NCBI GenBank assembly: GCA_002383485.1 | Contig: DFYY01000006.1 | Location: 1-64,000, forward strand | Reading direction: 5' to 3' | Length of the DNA: 64,000 bases | Source of the DNA: Bacteroidales bacterium UBA4070 | GTDB lineage: Bacteria > Bacteroidota > Bacteroidia > Bacteroidales > VadinHA17 | In this document: positions 9,352 to 19,056 of the stretch, in pieces | Position numbering within the stretch: position 1 is the first letter of the stretch | Layout of the letters: each line of letters begins with the position of its first letter | Position numbers and translations under genes: made by a program | The notes under the pieces: model-generated | The model's database searches: none | Seen by the model: the letters and a program-made list of their open reading frames with translations, nothing else | What the model was told of the DNA's origin: nothing

Positions 9352-11205
9352 ATGGAAGTTACCAGAACCTTTGACCTGGTGGACCTTGGGTGTAAGGTCT
9401 GTCCGCGTGAGGTGATGTTCGGAGGCAAGCACGGAAACGAGTGGATAACCTACTCAACCGAAGCCGTAAGGGAACTGACTGACCTCTTCTCCTGCGGGAT
9501 GATGGCTCTTGGCTACGGTAAAGGTGACCATGTGGCAACCATCACCCCGAACAAGGCTGAATGGAACATGGTTGACCACGGCCTGGCCCAGGCTGGCATG
9601 ATTCATGTCCCGGTATATCCAACTATCGGGCATGAAGAGTACTCCTTCATACTTAATCACTCCGATGTGAAGGCGGTGATCATTGGCAATAAACAAATCT
9701 ATAATAAAATATCACCTATAACCTCAACCATTCCGGCCATCAGGGAACTCTTCGCCTTTGATGCCGTGAACGGACTGAGAACATTCGGTGACATTATTGG
9801 GGAGGGACGCAGGAACAGGGAACGGATCATGCCTGAACTGGTTGCTGTCAGGGATTCGATCAGACCCTCAGACCCGGTAACAATAATTTATACCTCAGGT
9901 ACGACAGGGAGTCCCAAAGGAGTGGTCCTGTCACACAATAATTTGATTACCAATGCAATAACTACTAGCGCAGCCCATGAATTCGGCCTCGGGTACCGGG
10001 CACTCAGCTTTTTGCCGCTGTGTCATGTGTATGAGCGAATGATGAACTACCACTTCCAGTACAAGGGCACAAGCATCTACTACCTTGAGAATATGGCCGT
10101 CATTGCAGACACCATGAGGGAGGTCAGGCCCCATATCGCCAACACGGTGCCGCGTTTGCTGGAAAAGATTTACGATAATATTATCAACAAGGGAAAGAAC
10201 CTTCCATGGCTGAAAAAGCAGATATTCTTCTGGGCCGTCATCCTGGGGCTCAAGTTCAGGCTTACGGGGAACACGAAGTTTTATAAGTTCAGGCTTGGCA
10301 TAGCCCGCAGGCTTGTTTTCGACAAGTGGAGAGAAGCCCTGGGCGGGGAGCTGAGGGTACTGGTCTCCGGCGGCGCCGCGCTGCAGTCGCGCCTCGAGCG
10401 CATCTTCTGGGCAGCAGGCATTCCCGTTCTTCAGGGATACGGCCTCACGGAGACATCCCCGGTCATAGCGGTCAACCCATTCCGGATCCCTGACATCAAA
10501 TTCGAAACCGTAGGTCCCGTTCTCGATGGTGTTGAGGTAAAAATCGCAGATGACGGAGAGATACTTTGCAAGGGACCAAACGTAATGCTGGGATACTATA
10601 AGGAGCCTGAACTGACCGCCCAGGTCATTGATGCCGACGGCTGGTTTCATACAGGGGACATAGGAATGATAGAGGATGGCAGGTTTCTGAGAATCACTGA
10701 CCGCAAGAAGGAGATGTTCAAGCTCTCAGCCGGAAAATACATCTCGCCGCAGGTGATTGAAAACAGGCTCAAGGAGTCGATCTTCATCGAACAGGCCATG
10801 GTCATCGGTGAGAATGAGAAGTTTGCCAGCGCGTTGCTCTCCCCGAACTTTACCTTTCTCCATGACTGGTGTTCGATTCACAGGATACAGTACCGTGACA
10901 ATACTGACCTGGTTGAGATTCCCGAGGTTATCGAGCGCTTCGCCAGGGAGGTTCACGAAGTTAACAAAAGCCTGGGTGAGTTCGAGCATATAAAAAGATT
11001 CAGGCTTGTAACCGAGGAGTGGACACCTCAGACCGGTGAGCTCTCTCCCACCCTCAAGCTCAGGAGGAATATACTCATGGAGAGGTACAGCCATGTCATC
11101 AATGAGATCTACTCCATGAAGGATAAGGGCACGATGGTTGACAGGGTCGTTGACGTGATACGCAACGGTGTCAGTGGCATACTCAGGAACCTGCCGAAGG
11201 TCTGA
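9352..11205 (+). CDS. Long-chain fatty acid--CoA ligase (AMP-forming)
   Basis: A 617-residue ANL-superfamily enzyme that activates fatty acids to acyl-CoA through an acyl-adenylate. It has the AMP-binding P-loop YTSGTTGSPKG (~180), the GYGLTETSP motif (~365) and the C-terminal DRKKEMFKLSAGKY hinge (~450). It resembles the FAA1/FadD15-type long-chain ligases of Bacteroidota. Substrate chain length is inferred from family only. The 157-base gap after alaS suggests its own promoter. Confidence 0.93.
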   Translation: MEVTRTFDLVDLGCKVCPREVMFGGKHGNEWITYSTEAVRELTDLFSCGMMALGYGKGDHVATITPNKAEWNMVDHGLAQAGMIHVPVYPTIGHEEYSFILNHSDVKAVIIGNKQIYNKISPITSTIPAIRELFAFDAVNGLRTFGDIIGEGRRNRERIMPELVAVRDSIRPSDPVTIIYTSGTTGSPKGVVLSHNNLITNAITTSAAHEFGLGYRALSFLPLCHVYERMMNYHFQYKGTSIYYLENMAVIADTMREVRPHIANTVPRLLEKIYDNIINKGKNLPWLKKQIFFWAVILGLKFRLTGNTKFYKFRLGIARRLVFDKWREALGGELRVLVSGGAALQSRLERIFWAAGIPVLQGYGLTETSPVIAVNPFRIPDIKFETVGPVLDGVEVKIADDGEILCKGPNVMLGYYKEPELTAQVIDADGWFHTGDIGMIEDGRFLRITDRKKEMFKLSAGKYISPQVIENRLKESIFIEQAMVIGENEKFASALLSPNFTFLHDWCSIHRIQYRDNTDLVEIPEVIERFAREVHEVNKSLGEFEHIKRFRLVTEEWTPQTGELSPTLKLRRNILMERYSHVINEIYSMKDKGTMVDRVVDVIRNGVSGILRNLPKV

Positions 11206-11242
11206 TTACCCTGCATCCCACGGGACGAAGGTATAATTTTTA

Positions 11243-11250
11243 TAACTTTG
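11243..11250 (+). promoter_or_regulatory. -7 box TAACTTTG before the DUF6452 gene
   Basis: A match to TAnnTTTG only nine bases before the ATG at 11260. If used, the transcript would have almost no leader. No convincing -33 element. Confidence 0.35.
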
Positions 11251-11259
11251 TCCTCCGAA

Positions 11260-11727
11260 ATGACCAGGTACTTCTCCATACCGCTGCTTGCCGTTTTCAC
11301 TGTGCTTGGCGCCGTTCTCTCCGCCTGCTCGGTACAGCCATGCTACGAGGAGACTGATCCCACGCTGAATACCCTGCTCTTCGTCAGCGGTACGGGTGAG
11401 ACTGCAAAGGCTGATTCACTCAGGGTCTATACCTATCGCGAGACTGATACCCTCCGATTCATTGACACAGGAGTGACCTCCTCCTTTTCGGTACCACTGG
11501 ATCCGGACAGCGACCAGTCGCTCTTCCTCATCACCCTTAACGGGGTCACAGACACCGCGGTCATTCGTTACAACCGCCTCCCGCACCTGGTCTCACCGGA
11601 ATGCGGCTACACCCTGGTAAGTGATATCACGGGCCTGAAGACAACACATAATATAATAGATACCCTCATAATAGAGAACAGAAGCGTAAACCTGAATGGC
11701 GAAACAAACCTGCATCTTTTTTATTAG
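11260..11727 (+). CDS. DUF6452 family lipoprotein
   Basis: About 155 residues. The ATG at 11260 is chosen over a TTG at 11248 because it begins a clean lipoprotein signal: hydrophobic stretch then SAC, with lipidation cysteine at residue ~20. The mature part is a small beta-rich domain starting CYEETDPTLN, typical of DUF6452, a Bacteroidota family of unknown function. Its end overlaps the start of the DUF6048 gene by 32 bases; the two families are neighbours in many Bacteroidota, so they probably act together in the outer membrane. Confidence 0.85.
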   Translation: MTRYFSIPLLAVFTVLGAVLSACSVQPCYEETDPTLNTLLFVSGTGETAKADSLRVYTYRETDTLRFIDTGVTSSFSVPLDPDSDQSLFLITLNGVTDTAVIRYNRLPHLVSPECGYTLVSDITGLKTTHNIIDTLIIENRSVNLNGETNLHLFY

Positions 11728-12454
11728 TCTCTTTCTCCTGGGGAGTCCGGCCGTCCTGTCACAGGATACGGTCACCGTCCCGTTGCATATAAGGGCAGGC
11801 TTCGATATCTCAGGCCCTGTCCTGAAGCTTGTTGACAGAGATCTTATCAGCTACGGGGTTCTAGGATCAGTTGACATCAACTCTGCGGTTGCGGTTGCTG
11901 CGGGATTCAGATACTCGAGCTTCAGATCATCAAGTGTGCTGTATGATTTTAACAGCCGCGGGCTGAGCATCACTGCCGGAGCCGACTATAATTTCATCAA
12001 GGCTAACGTTGCCAAGGGGAAGTATTATGCCGGCATCGGGATGCGATACGGCCTCAGCTTCTACAGTGAGGAGGCCCCGATGATAACTTACACTAACGAA
12101 TGGGGTACGGGTGAGACTTCTGTACCTGCGGCCATGCACACGGGACACTTCCTCGAGATCACCCCGGGTGTGCGCGCTGAGATTTTCCCGGGAATGACAA
12201 TAGGATGGAACCTCTACATGCGACTCCTGATAAGCACCGGGGCCGGAAAGGACCTGAAGCCTGTCTGGATGCCCGGTTACGGTGCAGGCACAAGAGGAAT
12301 GGCAACAGGCGCGGAGTATTTTGTTTCAATCTCCATCCCGTATAAAAAGATCAAGGTGTTCATCAAGCCCCGCGTGCAACAATCGGAAGATGAAGAAGAG
12401 ACCGGAAACGAAAACACTCAGACCGGGACGGGGAACAGTGGTTTTAATAACTGA
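11696..12454 (+). CDS. DUF6048 family outer-membrane beta-barrel-like protein
   Basis: A 252-residue protein with an N-terminal signal peptide (about 1-24, ending near VLSQDT). Alternating hydrophobic strands with many aromatics and glycines follow, as in small outer-membrane beta-barrels. The acidic C-terminal tail (EDEEETGNENTQTG) lies outside the barrel. Function unknown. Translationally linked to the DUF6452 lipoprotein upstream, so the pair may form a lipoprotein-barrel unit; that is inference. Confidence 0.82.
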   Translation: MAKQTCIFFISLFLLGSPAVLSQDTVTVPLHIRAGFDISGPVLKLVDRDLISYGVLGSVDINSAVAVAAGFRYSSFRSSSVLYDFNSRGLSITAGADYNFIKANVAKGKYYAGIGMRYGLSFYSEEAPMITYTNEWGTGETSVPAAMHTGHFLEITPGVRAEIFPGMTIGWNLYMRLLISTGAGKDLKPVWMPGYGAGTRGMATGAEYFVSISIPYKKIKVFIKPRVQQSEDEEETGNENTQTGTGNSGFNN

Positions 12455-12513
12455 TTCTGATAATTAAGGCCGGTTACTGTTATGCACAACTCTGTCAGTA
12501 TCCCGGTCCGGCA

Positions 12514-13983
12514 TCATACGCGGTTCGCAGGCATCGAACCTTTCCTGTGACTCAGGATAAATAATCCCATGAAGGTCAGGAAACCGTTCACAAGCAACAG
12601 CTCAAACCCGAACTTGTACCCGTTGAACAGTTGCTCGGAGAAGTGACTCAGGAAGTAACAGATCACTGGCGAAAGAATGGCTATCCAGGGAGTGTAATGG
12701 TCCCTGACTGTCCTCGTGGTAAAGAGCCCGAAAGTATAGAGTCCCAGCAACGGTCCGTATGTATAGCCGGCTATCGTAAAGAGCTTGTCGATGATAGCCC
12801 GGTTATTCATCTCCTTGAATATCAATATACATATAAAGAAGATCAGGGCGAAGGAAAGGTGAACCGAATACCTGATCCTGGTCTTTTTGGTGTTGTCCAT
12901 CTCCGTCTTCTTTTCCAGTCCAAGAAAGTCGATGCTGAAGGAGGTGGTCAGCGATGTCAGCGCACCGTCAGCGCTGGGAAATGCCGCGGAGATAAGGCCT
13001 ATGAGAAACACCACGCCGGCTGCCGGACCCAGGTACCTGAACGCGATTGTCGGGAAGAGGTCATCGGTCATTGCCACTGTTACATTCTGTGCAGCGGCAT
13101 AATAAACAAGGAAAGCGCCCAGCACCAGGAACATGAAGACAACAACCAGGTTGATTGTACTGAATGTAAACATGTTCTTCTGAGCATCCTTCAGATGCCT
13201 GATGCTAAGGTTCTTCTGCATCATCTCCTGATCAAGGCCGGTCATGGTGATGGTGATGAACATGCCGCTGAAGAACTGCTTGATGAAGTGTCTCGGATGA
13301 TCCCAGTCGGTGATCACCATATTTGACATATCACTGTTCCAGAGGTCGCTGATCAGTGTGCGGAATGGAGCACCGAGCTCACGGCTGATGTAATAGACCG
13401 AGAGAACAACCGCCAGCAGCATAAAGGTTGTCTGCAGGGTATCAGTCCAGATTATCGTGCGGATTCCGCCCTTGAGTGTGTATATTATTATTAGTGCTAT
13501 AAAAATCAGTACGTTGACCCAGAAAGGCACGTTCCAGGCATCGAAGACAAAAATCTGCAGGACGTTGATGACAAGGAACATTCGCAGCGAAGCACCAAGG
13601 ACCCTTGAAAGTATGAAGAATCCGGCGCCGGTCTTGTAGGACCAGAAGCCGAACCGCTGTTCAAGGTAACCGTATATGGATGTCAGCTTGAGCCGGTAGT
13701 AGAGCGGCAGCAGTACCAGTGCGATGACTACATATCCGAAAAAGTACCCGAATGCCATAACCATGTACGAGAACTGTGTCTCGCCCACCCATCCGGGGAC
13801 TGACATGAAGGTTACGCCTGACAGTGAGGCTCCGATCATACCGTAGGCAACCACGTACCACGGTGAGGCCTTATTTCCTATGTAAAATGACTGATGGTTT
13901 GCCTTCCGGGCCGTGATGAAGGTCACCATGAACAGGATTAACGTGTAGGCTAGGAAAATCGACAGGATTAGAGTAGGTGTCAT
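12514..13983 (-). CDS. Sodium:solute symporter (SSS family)
   Basis: A 489-residue inner-membrane protein with about 13 hydrophobic segments in the LeuT-like SSS arrangement. Conserved patches include GASLSGVTFMSVPG in TM1-2, the TLKGGIRTIIWTD segment and the AFPSADGALTS segment that forms the sodium site region. Substrate cannot be read from sequence; Bacteroidota relatives are annotated for sugars, sialic acid or carboxylates. It stands alone on the minus strand between the DUF6048 gene and recR. Confidence 0.9.
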   Translation of the reverse strand: MTPTLILSIFLAYTLILFMVTFITARKANHQSFYIGNKASPWYVVAYGMIGASLSGVTFMSVPGWVGETQFSYMVMAFGYFFGYVVIALVLLPLYYRLKLTSIYGYLEQRFGFWSYKTGAGFFILSRVLGASLRMFLVINVLQIFVFDAWNVPFWVNVLIFIALIIIYTLKGGIRTIIWTDTLQTTFMLLAVVLSVYYISRELGAPFRTLISDLWNSDMSNMVITDWDHPRHFIKQFFSGMFITITMTGLDQEMMQKNLSIRHLKDAQKNMFTFSTINLVVVFMFLVLGAFLVYYAAAQNVTVAMTDDLFPTIAFRYLGPAAGVVFLIGLISAAFPSADGALTSLTTSFSIDFLGLEKKTEMDNTKKTRIRYSVHLSFALIFFICILIFKEMNNRAIIDKLFTIAGYTYGPLLGLYTFGLFTTRTVRDHYTPWIAILSPVICYFLSHFSEQLFNGYKFGFELLLVNGFLTFMGLFILSHRKGSMPANRV

Positions 13984-14048
13984 AGTTCTGAAAACATAGC
14001 TGCAAGAATAGCAAAAAGTTCGCAGATAAAAGTTATGCTACTGTCACG

Positions 14049-14075
14049 TTTGCGGGAAATATTGAATTATTTTTG
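14049..14075 (+). promoter_or_regulatory. Candidate recR promoter (TTTG ... TATTTTTG)
   Basis: TTTG at 14049-14052 and TATTTTTG at 14068-14075 resemble the Bacteroidota -33/-7 pair. The 15-base spacer is a little short. ATG follows at 14091. Confidence 0.45.
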
Positions 14076-14090
14076 CCTCAAAGTATTGAT

Positions 14091-14714
14091 ATGTCGGCAC
14101 GTTTCCCATCCAGGCTCCTCGATGAGGCAGTGAATGAGTTTGCCTCTCTTCCGGGCATAGGCCGAAAGACCGCCTTCCGGCTGGTGATGCACCTGCTCAG
14201 GCGCAACAGCGCCGAGGTCCGCCGTTTCGGTGAGACGATCACGCGCCTGCGCGAGGATGTTTGCTATTGCAGCATCTGCCACGGGATAAGTGACACGCCG
14301 GTATGTGATATCTGCAGTGACGGATCGAGGGACACCTCTCTCATCTGTGTGGTAGAGAGTGTTCAGGATATACTGGCCGTTGAGAATACCAGACAGTTCA
14401 AGGGGCTCTACCACGTACTCGGCGGAATCATCTCCCCTGTTGACGGCATAGGACCCTCTGACCTCACTATCGCAAGCCTCGAGCAGCGGGTACGTGACGG
14501 CAGCGTGAAGGAGCTAATCCTGGCCCTCAGCACCACCATGGAAGGTGATACTACAAACTATTACATATACAAGCGGTTGGCAGGGCACGACATCCGGATA
14601 ACAACCCTGGCCAGGGGTGTGGCCATTGGTGATGTGCTCGAATATACTGACGAAATTACCCTGGGACAGTCAATCGTCAACCGCCGGATCTTTTCCCTCC
14701 CGTCTCAGGGCTGA
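14091..14714 (+). CDS. recR: Recombination protein RecR
   Basis: Acts with RecFO in loading RecA at single-strand gaps. The start MSARFPSRLLDEAV (14091) matches the family; a TTG 18 bases upstream is not needed. Domains in order: helix-hairpin-helix LPGIGRKTAFRL (~18-30), a C4 zinc finger (CSIC...CDIC, ~57-75), a Toprim domain (ICVVESVQDI onward, ~84-175) and a C-terminal Walker-like strand. Length ~207 residues is normal. Confidence 0.96.
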   Translation: MSARFPSRLLDEAVNEFASLPGIGRKTAFRLVMHLLRRNSAEVRRFGETITRLREDVCYCSICHGISDTPVCDICSDGSRDTSLICVVESVQDILAVENTRQFKGLYHVLGGIISPVDGIGPSDLTIASLEQRVRDGSVKELILALSTTMEGDTTNYYIYKRLAGHDIRITTLARGVAIGDVLEYTDEITLGQSIVNRRIFSLPSQG

Positions 14715-14806
14715 ACGGACGGTATCTGCCGGTTTTGACCTTATAATCTCCGGAATCATTTTTTATTCAGGAAAATCTTGCTTAATTTGATACAAATCAA
14801 TTATGC

Positions 14807-16021
14807 ATGGCAGATAACTTTGAAAGATTCTTTTCGGATGCGACGCATCTGATGAAGAAATCAGCAATAAGGGAGATACTTAAGCTGACCCAGCGGCCGG
14901 AGATGATCTCCTTCGCCGGGGGACTGCCCTCTCCCGATTCCTTCCCGGTGGAGGACATAAAGAGAATAACCGCCGAGGTGCTTGAGCAGGAAGGCCGGGC
15001 TGCACTGCAGTACGGAACCACCGAAGGAGACAACAAGCTTCGTACGCTCCTTGCTGAAAGGCACGGGAAGGACGGGTTGGAACTGGCCCTGGAAAATATT
15101 ATCATTACCACAGGCTCGCAGCAGGCCCTGGACCTGTGCGGCAAAATCTTCATCAATCGCGGTGATGTAGTCCTTTGCGGACTGCCTTCCTACCTGGGAG
15201 GACTGAATGCATTCTCCAACTACGGCGCCCTGCTGAAGGGAATACCCCTGGATGATCAGGGCATGCGGCCGGATCTGCTGGAAAAGACTGTCGTGAGCCT
15301 GAAGAATGAAGGTAAAACCGTCAAGTTCATCTATATTATTCCGGATTTCCAGAATCCCACAGGTGTCACTCTTCCCCGCGCAAGGCGAATGGAGATCATT
15401 CGCATTGCGGAAAGGCATGACTTGCTTATAGTTGAAGACAGCCCCTATCGCGATGTCAGGTTTTCCGGCACACCGGAACCGCTCATGTCTTCACTTGACA
15501 CGCAGGGCAGGGTGATAACCCTCAATACGTTCTCCAAGATCCTTGCTCCGGGATTCCGACTGGCATGGGTCACCGGGCACAGGGATATCATTGACCGGCT
15601 GGTTACAGCAAAACAGTCGGCAGACCTTTGCACCCCTCCCTTTGTTCAGAAAATCACCGCCAGGTACATAGAGCAGGGATTGCTGGATGTCAACCTGAAA
15701 AAAACCGTGGAGCTATACAAATATCGGCGTGATTATATGCTCAGCTGCTTTCGGGAGCTGATGCCTGAAGGCGTTAAATGGACGGAGCCTGAAGGCGGCC
15801 TCTTTCTCTTCGTTACACTCCCGCCATCGATGGATGCTGCACGGTTGCTGGAGAAGGCTATCCGGAAAAACGTGGCCTTCGTCTGCGGCTCTGTCTTCTA
15901 CTGCAACAACGAGGGACACAACACCCTGCGGATGAACTTCTCCTATGCGGGAGAGAAGGACACTCATGAGGGCATCCGCCGGCTTGCTGAGGTCATCAGC
16001 GAGGAGATGACCTCATCCTGA
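14807..16021 (+). CDS. PLP-dependent aminotransferase (class I/II, 2-aminoadipate/LysN-like)
   Basis: A 404-residue fold-type I aminotransferase. The substrate-binding DFQNPTG motif (~183) and the PLP lysine in NTFSKILAPG (~245) are present; the last region with LRMNFSYAG is also typical. It belongs to the MocR-like/LysN group without an HTH domain. Members act on 2-aminoadipate, aromatic or branched-chain amino acids; the actual substrate is unknown. The following glycosyltransferase starts 5 bases later, so they may share a transcript without an obvious functional link. Confidence 0.9.
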   Translation: MADNFERFFSDATHLMKKSAIREILKLTQRPEMISFAGGLPSPDSFPVEDIKRITAEVLEQEGRAALQYGTTEGDNKLRTLLAERHGKDGLELALENIIITTGSQQALDLCGKIFINRGDVVLCGLPSYLGGLNAFSNYGALLKGIPLDDQGMRPDLLEKTVVSLKNEGKTVKFIYIIPDFQNPTGVTLPRARRMEIIRIAERHDLLIVEDSPYRDVRFSGTPEPLMSSLDTQGRVITLNTFSKILAPGFRLAWVTGHRDIIDRLVTAKQSADLCTPPFVQKITARYIEQGLLDVNLKKTVELYKYRRDYMLSCFRELMPEGVKWTEPEGGLFLFVTLPPSMDAARLLEKAIRKNVAFVCGSVFYCNNEGHNTLRMNFSYAGEKDTHEGIRRLAEVISEEMTSS

Positions 16022-16026
16022 AACGG

Positions 16027-16887
16027 ATGGAGCTCTCGGTCATAATCGTATCCTATAACGTCTGCGATTATCTGCGTGAGTCGGTCCGTTCTGTCATAGC
16101 CGCCTCCCCGGGTCCGGACACGGAGATTATTGTTGTTGACAATGACTCGTCCGACGGCTCTGCCTCAATGGTTGAAAGTGAGTTCCCTGAAGTCAGGCTT
16201 GTCAGATCAGGCAGCAATGAAGGCTTCTCAGCGGCCTGCAACAGGGGCATAACAGCCTCCTCCGGAGAGTTCATCCTGATCCTGAACCCTGACACCCTCC
16301 TCTTCCCGGATACACTGTTAAAAGCGCTTCTGTTCATGAGGTCTCATCCCGATGCCGGGGCAGCCGGAGCCCGCATGACAGACGGCAACGGCAGGTTTCT
16401 TCCCGAGTCAAAGAGAGGATTCCCTTCGCCCCTCACCTCTTTTTTCAAATTCACCGGCATCTGGAGAATATTTCCTCGCTCTGCGCTGTTCAACGCCTAT
16501 TATCTCGGGCATCTGCCGGAAGATAGTACCTGCCGGGCCGACATACTCACAGGAGCGTTTATGCTCATCCGGAGGAAGGCGCTGGAGCAGGCCGGCCTGT
16601 TCGATACACGGTTTTTCATGTACGGGGATGACATCGACCTCAGCTGGAGGATAAGACTCGCCGGCTGGCATAACTACTACCTTCACGATGTCCGGATAAC
16701 CCACTTCAAGGGCAAGAGCGCCTCTTTAAACAGGGAGAGCTCTGTTTACCACTTTTATGAGGCCATGAATATCTTCGCTGAAAAGCACCTGGCAAAGGGC
16801 TGGCACCTGCCCGTGAAAGCAGCGGTAAAACTTCTTCAGAGCATAGCCCGTACCCGGCTCCGCCTCATTCCGCAAGGCAGAAAGTGA
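16027..16887 (+). CDS. Glycosyltransferase family 2 (rhamnosyltransferase-like)
   Basis: A 286-residue GT-A fold enzyme with SVIIVSYNVCDYLRES at the N-terminus, the DNDSSDGS nucleotide-sugar loop (~38-45), the NPDTLLFP metal-binding motif (~88) and YGDDIDLSWR (~198), which contains the catalytic base region. It resembles WbbL-type rhamnosyltransferases, but donor and acceptor are not defined by the sequence. No membrane helices. Tightly linked downstream of the aminotransferase. Confidence 0.9.
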   Translation: MELSVIIVSYNVCDYLRESVRSVIAASPGPDTEIIVVDNDSSDGSASMVESEFPEVRLVRSGSNEGFSAACNRGITASSGEFILILNPDTLLFPDTLLKALLFMRSHPDAGAAGARMTDGNGRFLPESKRGFPSPLTSFFKFTGIWRIFPRSALFNAYYLGHLPEDSTCRADILTGAFMLIRRKALEQAGLFDTRFFMYGDDIDLSWRIRLAGWHNYYLHDVRITHFKGKSASLNRESSVYHFYEAMNIFAEKHLAKGWHLPVKAAVKLLQSIARTRLRLIPQGRK

Positions 16888-16964
16888 CACCTCTCTGTAA
16901 AAAAGGAGCTTCCCCGCTATAATCTTTACGCAATATTTGAGTTATATTAGTGACATTATGATTA

Positions 16965-19046
16965 ATGAACAACCTGATGAGAAGGGCTAAGTACATCTTT
17001 TGTATGTTCCTTATGGTGCATGCCATATCTCTTGCAGGTCAGTCGCGAAGCGATCTCCGGTCCATGTTCGTCTCGGCAGAGGGTGACCGTCTTTTTGAAG
17101 ACTATGCTGAAGCCCTTCCCAAATACCTCAGTCTGCTGCAGATATTTCCCGACAACTATAACCTTTACTGCAGGGTCGGGCAATGTTACCTCAATACCCC
17201 CGGAGAAAAGGAGAAATCGATACCATGGCTGGAGGCAGCTGTAAAGAACATCGATCCGGCATACCGTGCCGGCAGGCTTTCCGAAAACGGGGCCCCGCCT
17301 GACGCCCTGTATCACCTTGCCAATGCCTACCGCATTGCCAGCAACTTTGACAGGGCGCTTGAAACCTACAAACTTTTCCTGAAGGATGTGGACACCGAAA
17401 AGTACGACACGACCCTTGTAAGGTTCCAGATGCAGTCATGCCACAACGCCCGGGAAATGATGCTGAAGCCGGCAGATGTGGACGCCATTAACCTCGGTGC
17501 ACCTGTCAATGACCGCTTCTCGGAATTCAACCCCGTGATTTCGGCGGATGAAAACACCCTGCTCTTCACCCGGGAACTGCCATTCTATGATGCCATCTTC
17601 TGGTCAAGAAAGGTGGATGGAAAATGGACTGAACCGGTGAACATGACCCCGCAACTGGGCGTGGATCAGGACTACTACACATCCTCCCTCTCCCCTGACG
17701 GCCGGACTCTTCTGATGTACCGTACAGACACATATGACGGAAATATCTATATGAGCCGGCTGATGGGTGATACCTGGAGTCAGGTGGAGAAACTGAACGG
17801 TAACATCAATACAAAATTCTGGGAGTCACATGCAACGCTGAGCACTGACGGAAAGAGAATATTTTTCACCAGTAACAGGAGAGAGAGCCTGGGCGGACTG
17901 GACATCTTCGTCTCCGCCCGTGACAGCTCAGGCAACTGGGGCCCGGCAGCTAATCTCGGTCCTGAGATCAACACCATTTATAATGAAGAGACACCTTTCC
18001 TGGCAAACAATGACAGCACCCTTTTCTTCAGCTCCCGCGGGCATTACAATATGGGCGGTTATGACATCTTCAGGTCTGATCTTGATGAAAACGGCCGCTG
18101 GAGTACCCCTGTAAACTTAGGATACCCGCTGAATACAACTGATGATGACCTCTTCTTTGCACCGCTGGCTGGCGGCAATAGGGGATACTATGGTAAATTC
18201 TCCACCGACGGGCTGGGAAGGATGGATATCTACTGCTGTGATATCTATTCAGACGCCAATCCCCGCATGGTCATTGCTGAAGGTACAGCATCCCAAACCG
18301 TGAAGTCAGATAAACCGGTAGTAGTGATCACGGCGGCAGACACCCTTTTAATGCAGCCTGATTCAATGCTCGATGCCATGAGTGTGCTTGCAGACTCGTC
18401 CGCAACAAATCCATTCGGCAAAGAACCGTACGAACAGACCGACTCACTGACTCTGACTGACAGGCCTGTCGGCGACATCAGGGGAAAAGTTGAAGAACAA
18501 ACTGCCGATATCACTGCCAGTGACGTCAAACCGCTTTACACGGAAATTCCCGTAAGACAGGCAGATGAAAATACGCAGGCTGCCGCGGCCTCTGACATCT
18601 CTCCGGGCAAACCATCCGGGCAAGGTGATTCTCCCGGCCTGGCAGCTTCCAACAAAGTCTCATCTGATGAGATACCTGCTGCGGCTGACAATATCACAGC
18701 TGGCGAATCAGCAGCAGACATTGTCACTGATGGCGCATCAGCGGCTGACAATATCGCGTCTGAAGTCTCCGGAATGACCACAGGGGATCAAACGTCCGCG
18801 ATGCCTCCCGCGGATGAATCTGATGAAGCGCCCGCAGCAGCTGAGGGGTCTGCAACAACCGTCGCAGATGAATCAGCTGACCGGACTGAAGCTAATCCCC
18901 CCGTCATCGCCGGAAATAACACCCAAACAGTAAAAACGGGAAATGGCCGATGCCTGTGGTGGATTCTGGCATTGACTGCATTGCTGTTCTTCTTCCTGAT
19001 CTGGAAAAGGCGAAAAAATAAAAAGGAAAATGACTCCGAACAATAA
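16965..19046 (+). CDS. TPR/PD40 repeat envelope protein with C-terminal membrane anchor
   Basis: A 693-residue protein: signal peptide (1-~25, ends SLAGQS), TPR-like helices (~30-150), five or so PD40/WD40-like blades (~170-430) with SLSPDGRTLL, GLDIFVS and GGYDIFRSDL. A long Ala/Asp/Ser/Glu-rich low-complexity stretch follows (~450-655), then a single hydrophobic helix (CLWWILALTALLFFFLIW) and a basic tail KRRKNKK. The TPR-PD40 part resembles PorE and related OmpA-type proteins of the T9SS, but the OmpA domain is replaced by linker plus membrane anchor. First of three tandem paralogues; the flexible stretch could span the periplasm. Confidence 0.82.
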   Translation: MNNLMRRAKYIFCMFLMVHAISLAGQSRSDLRSMFVSAEGDRLFEDYAEALPKYLSLLQIFPDNYNLYCRVGQCYLNTPGEKEKSIPWLEAAVKNIDPAYRAGRLSENGAPPDALYHLANAYRIASNFDRALETYKLFLKDVDTEKYDTTLVRFQMQSCHNAREMMLKPADVDAINLGAPVNDRFSEFNPVISADENTLLFTRELPFYDAIFWSRKVDGKWTEPVNMTPQLGVDQDYYTSSLSPDGRTLLMYRTDTYDGNIYMSRLMGDTWSQVEKLNGNINTKFWESHATLSTDGKRIFFTSNRRESLGGLDIFVSARDSSGNWGPAANLGPEINTIYNEETPFLANNDSTLFFSSRGHYNMGGYDIFRSDLDENGRWSTPVNLGYPLNTTDDDLFFAPLAGGNRGYYGKFSTDGLGRMDIYCCDIYSDANPRMVIAEGTASQTVKSDKPVVVITAADTLLMQPDSMLDAMSVLADSSATNPFGKEPYEQTDSLTLTDRPVGDIRGKVEEQTADITASDVKPLYTEIPVRQADENTQAAAASDISPGKPSGQGDSPGLAASNKVSSDEIPAAADNITAGESAADIVTDGASAADNIASEVSGMTTGDQTSAMPPADESDEAPAAAEGSATTVADESADRTEANPPVIAGNNTQTVKTGNGRCLWWILALTALLFFFLIWKRRKNKKENDSEQ

Positions 19047-19056
19047 GATAATGATT

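Noticed and set aside
9931..10650. 239-codon minus-strand frame in the acyl-CoA ligase
   Set aside because: Antisense shadow of a well-conserved enzyme.
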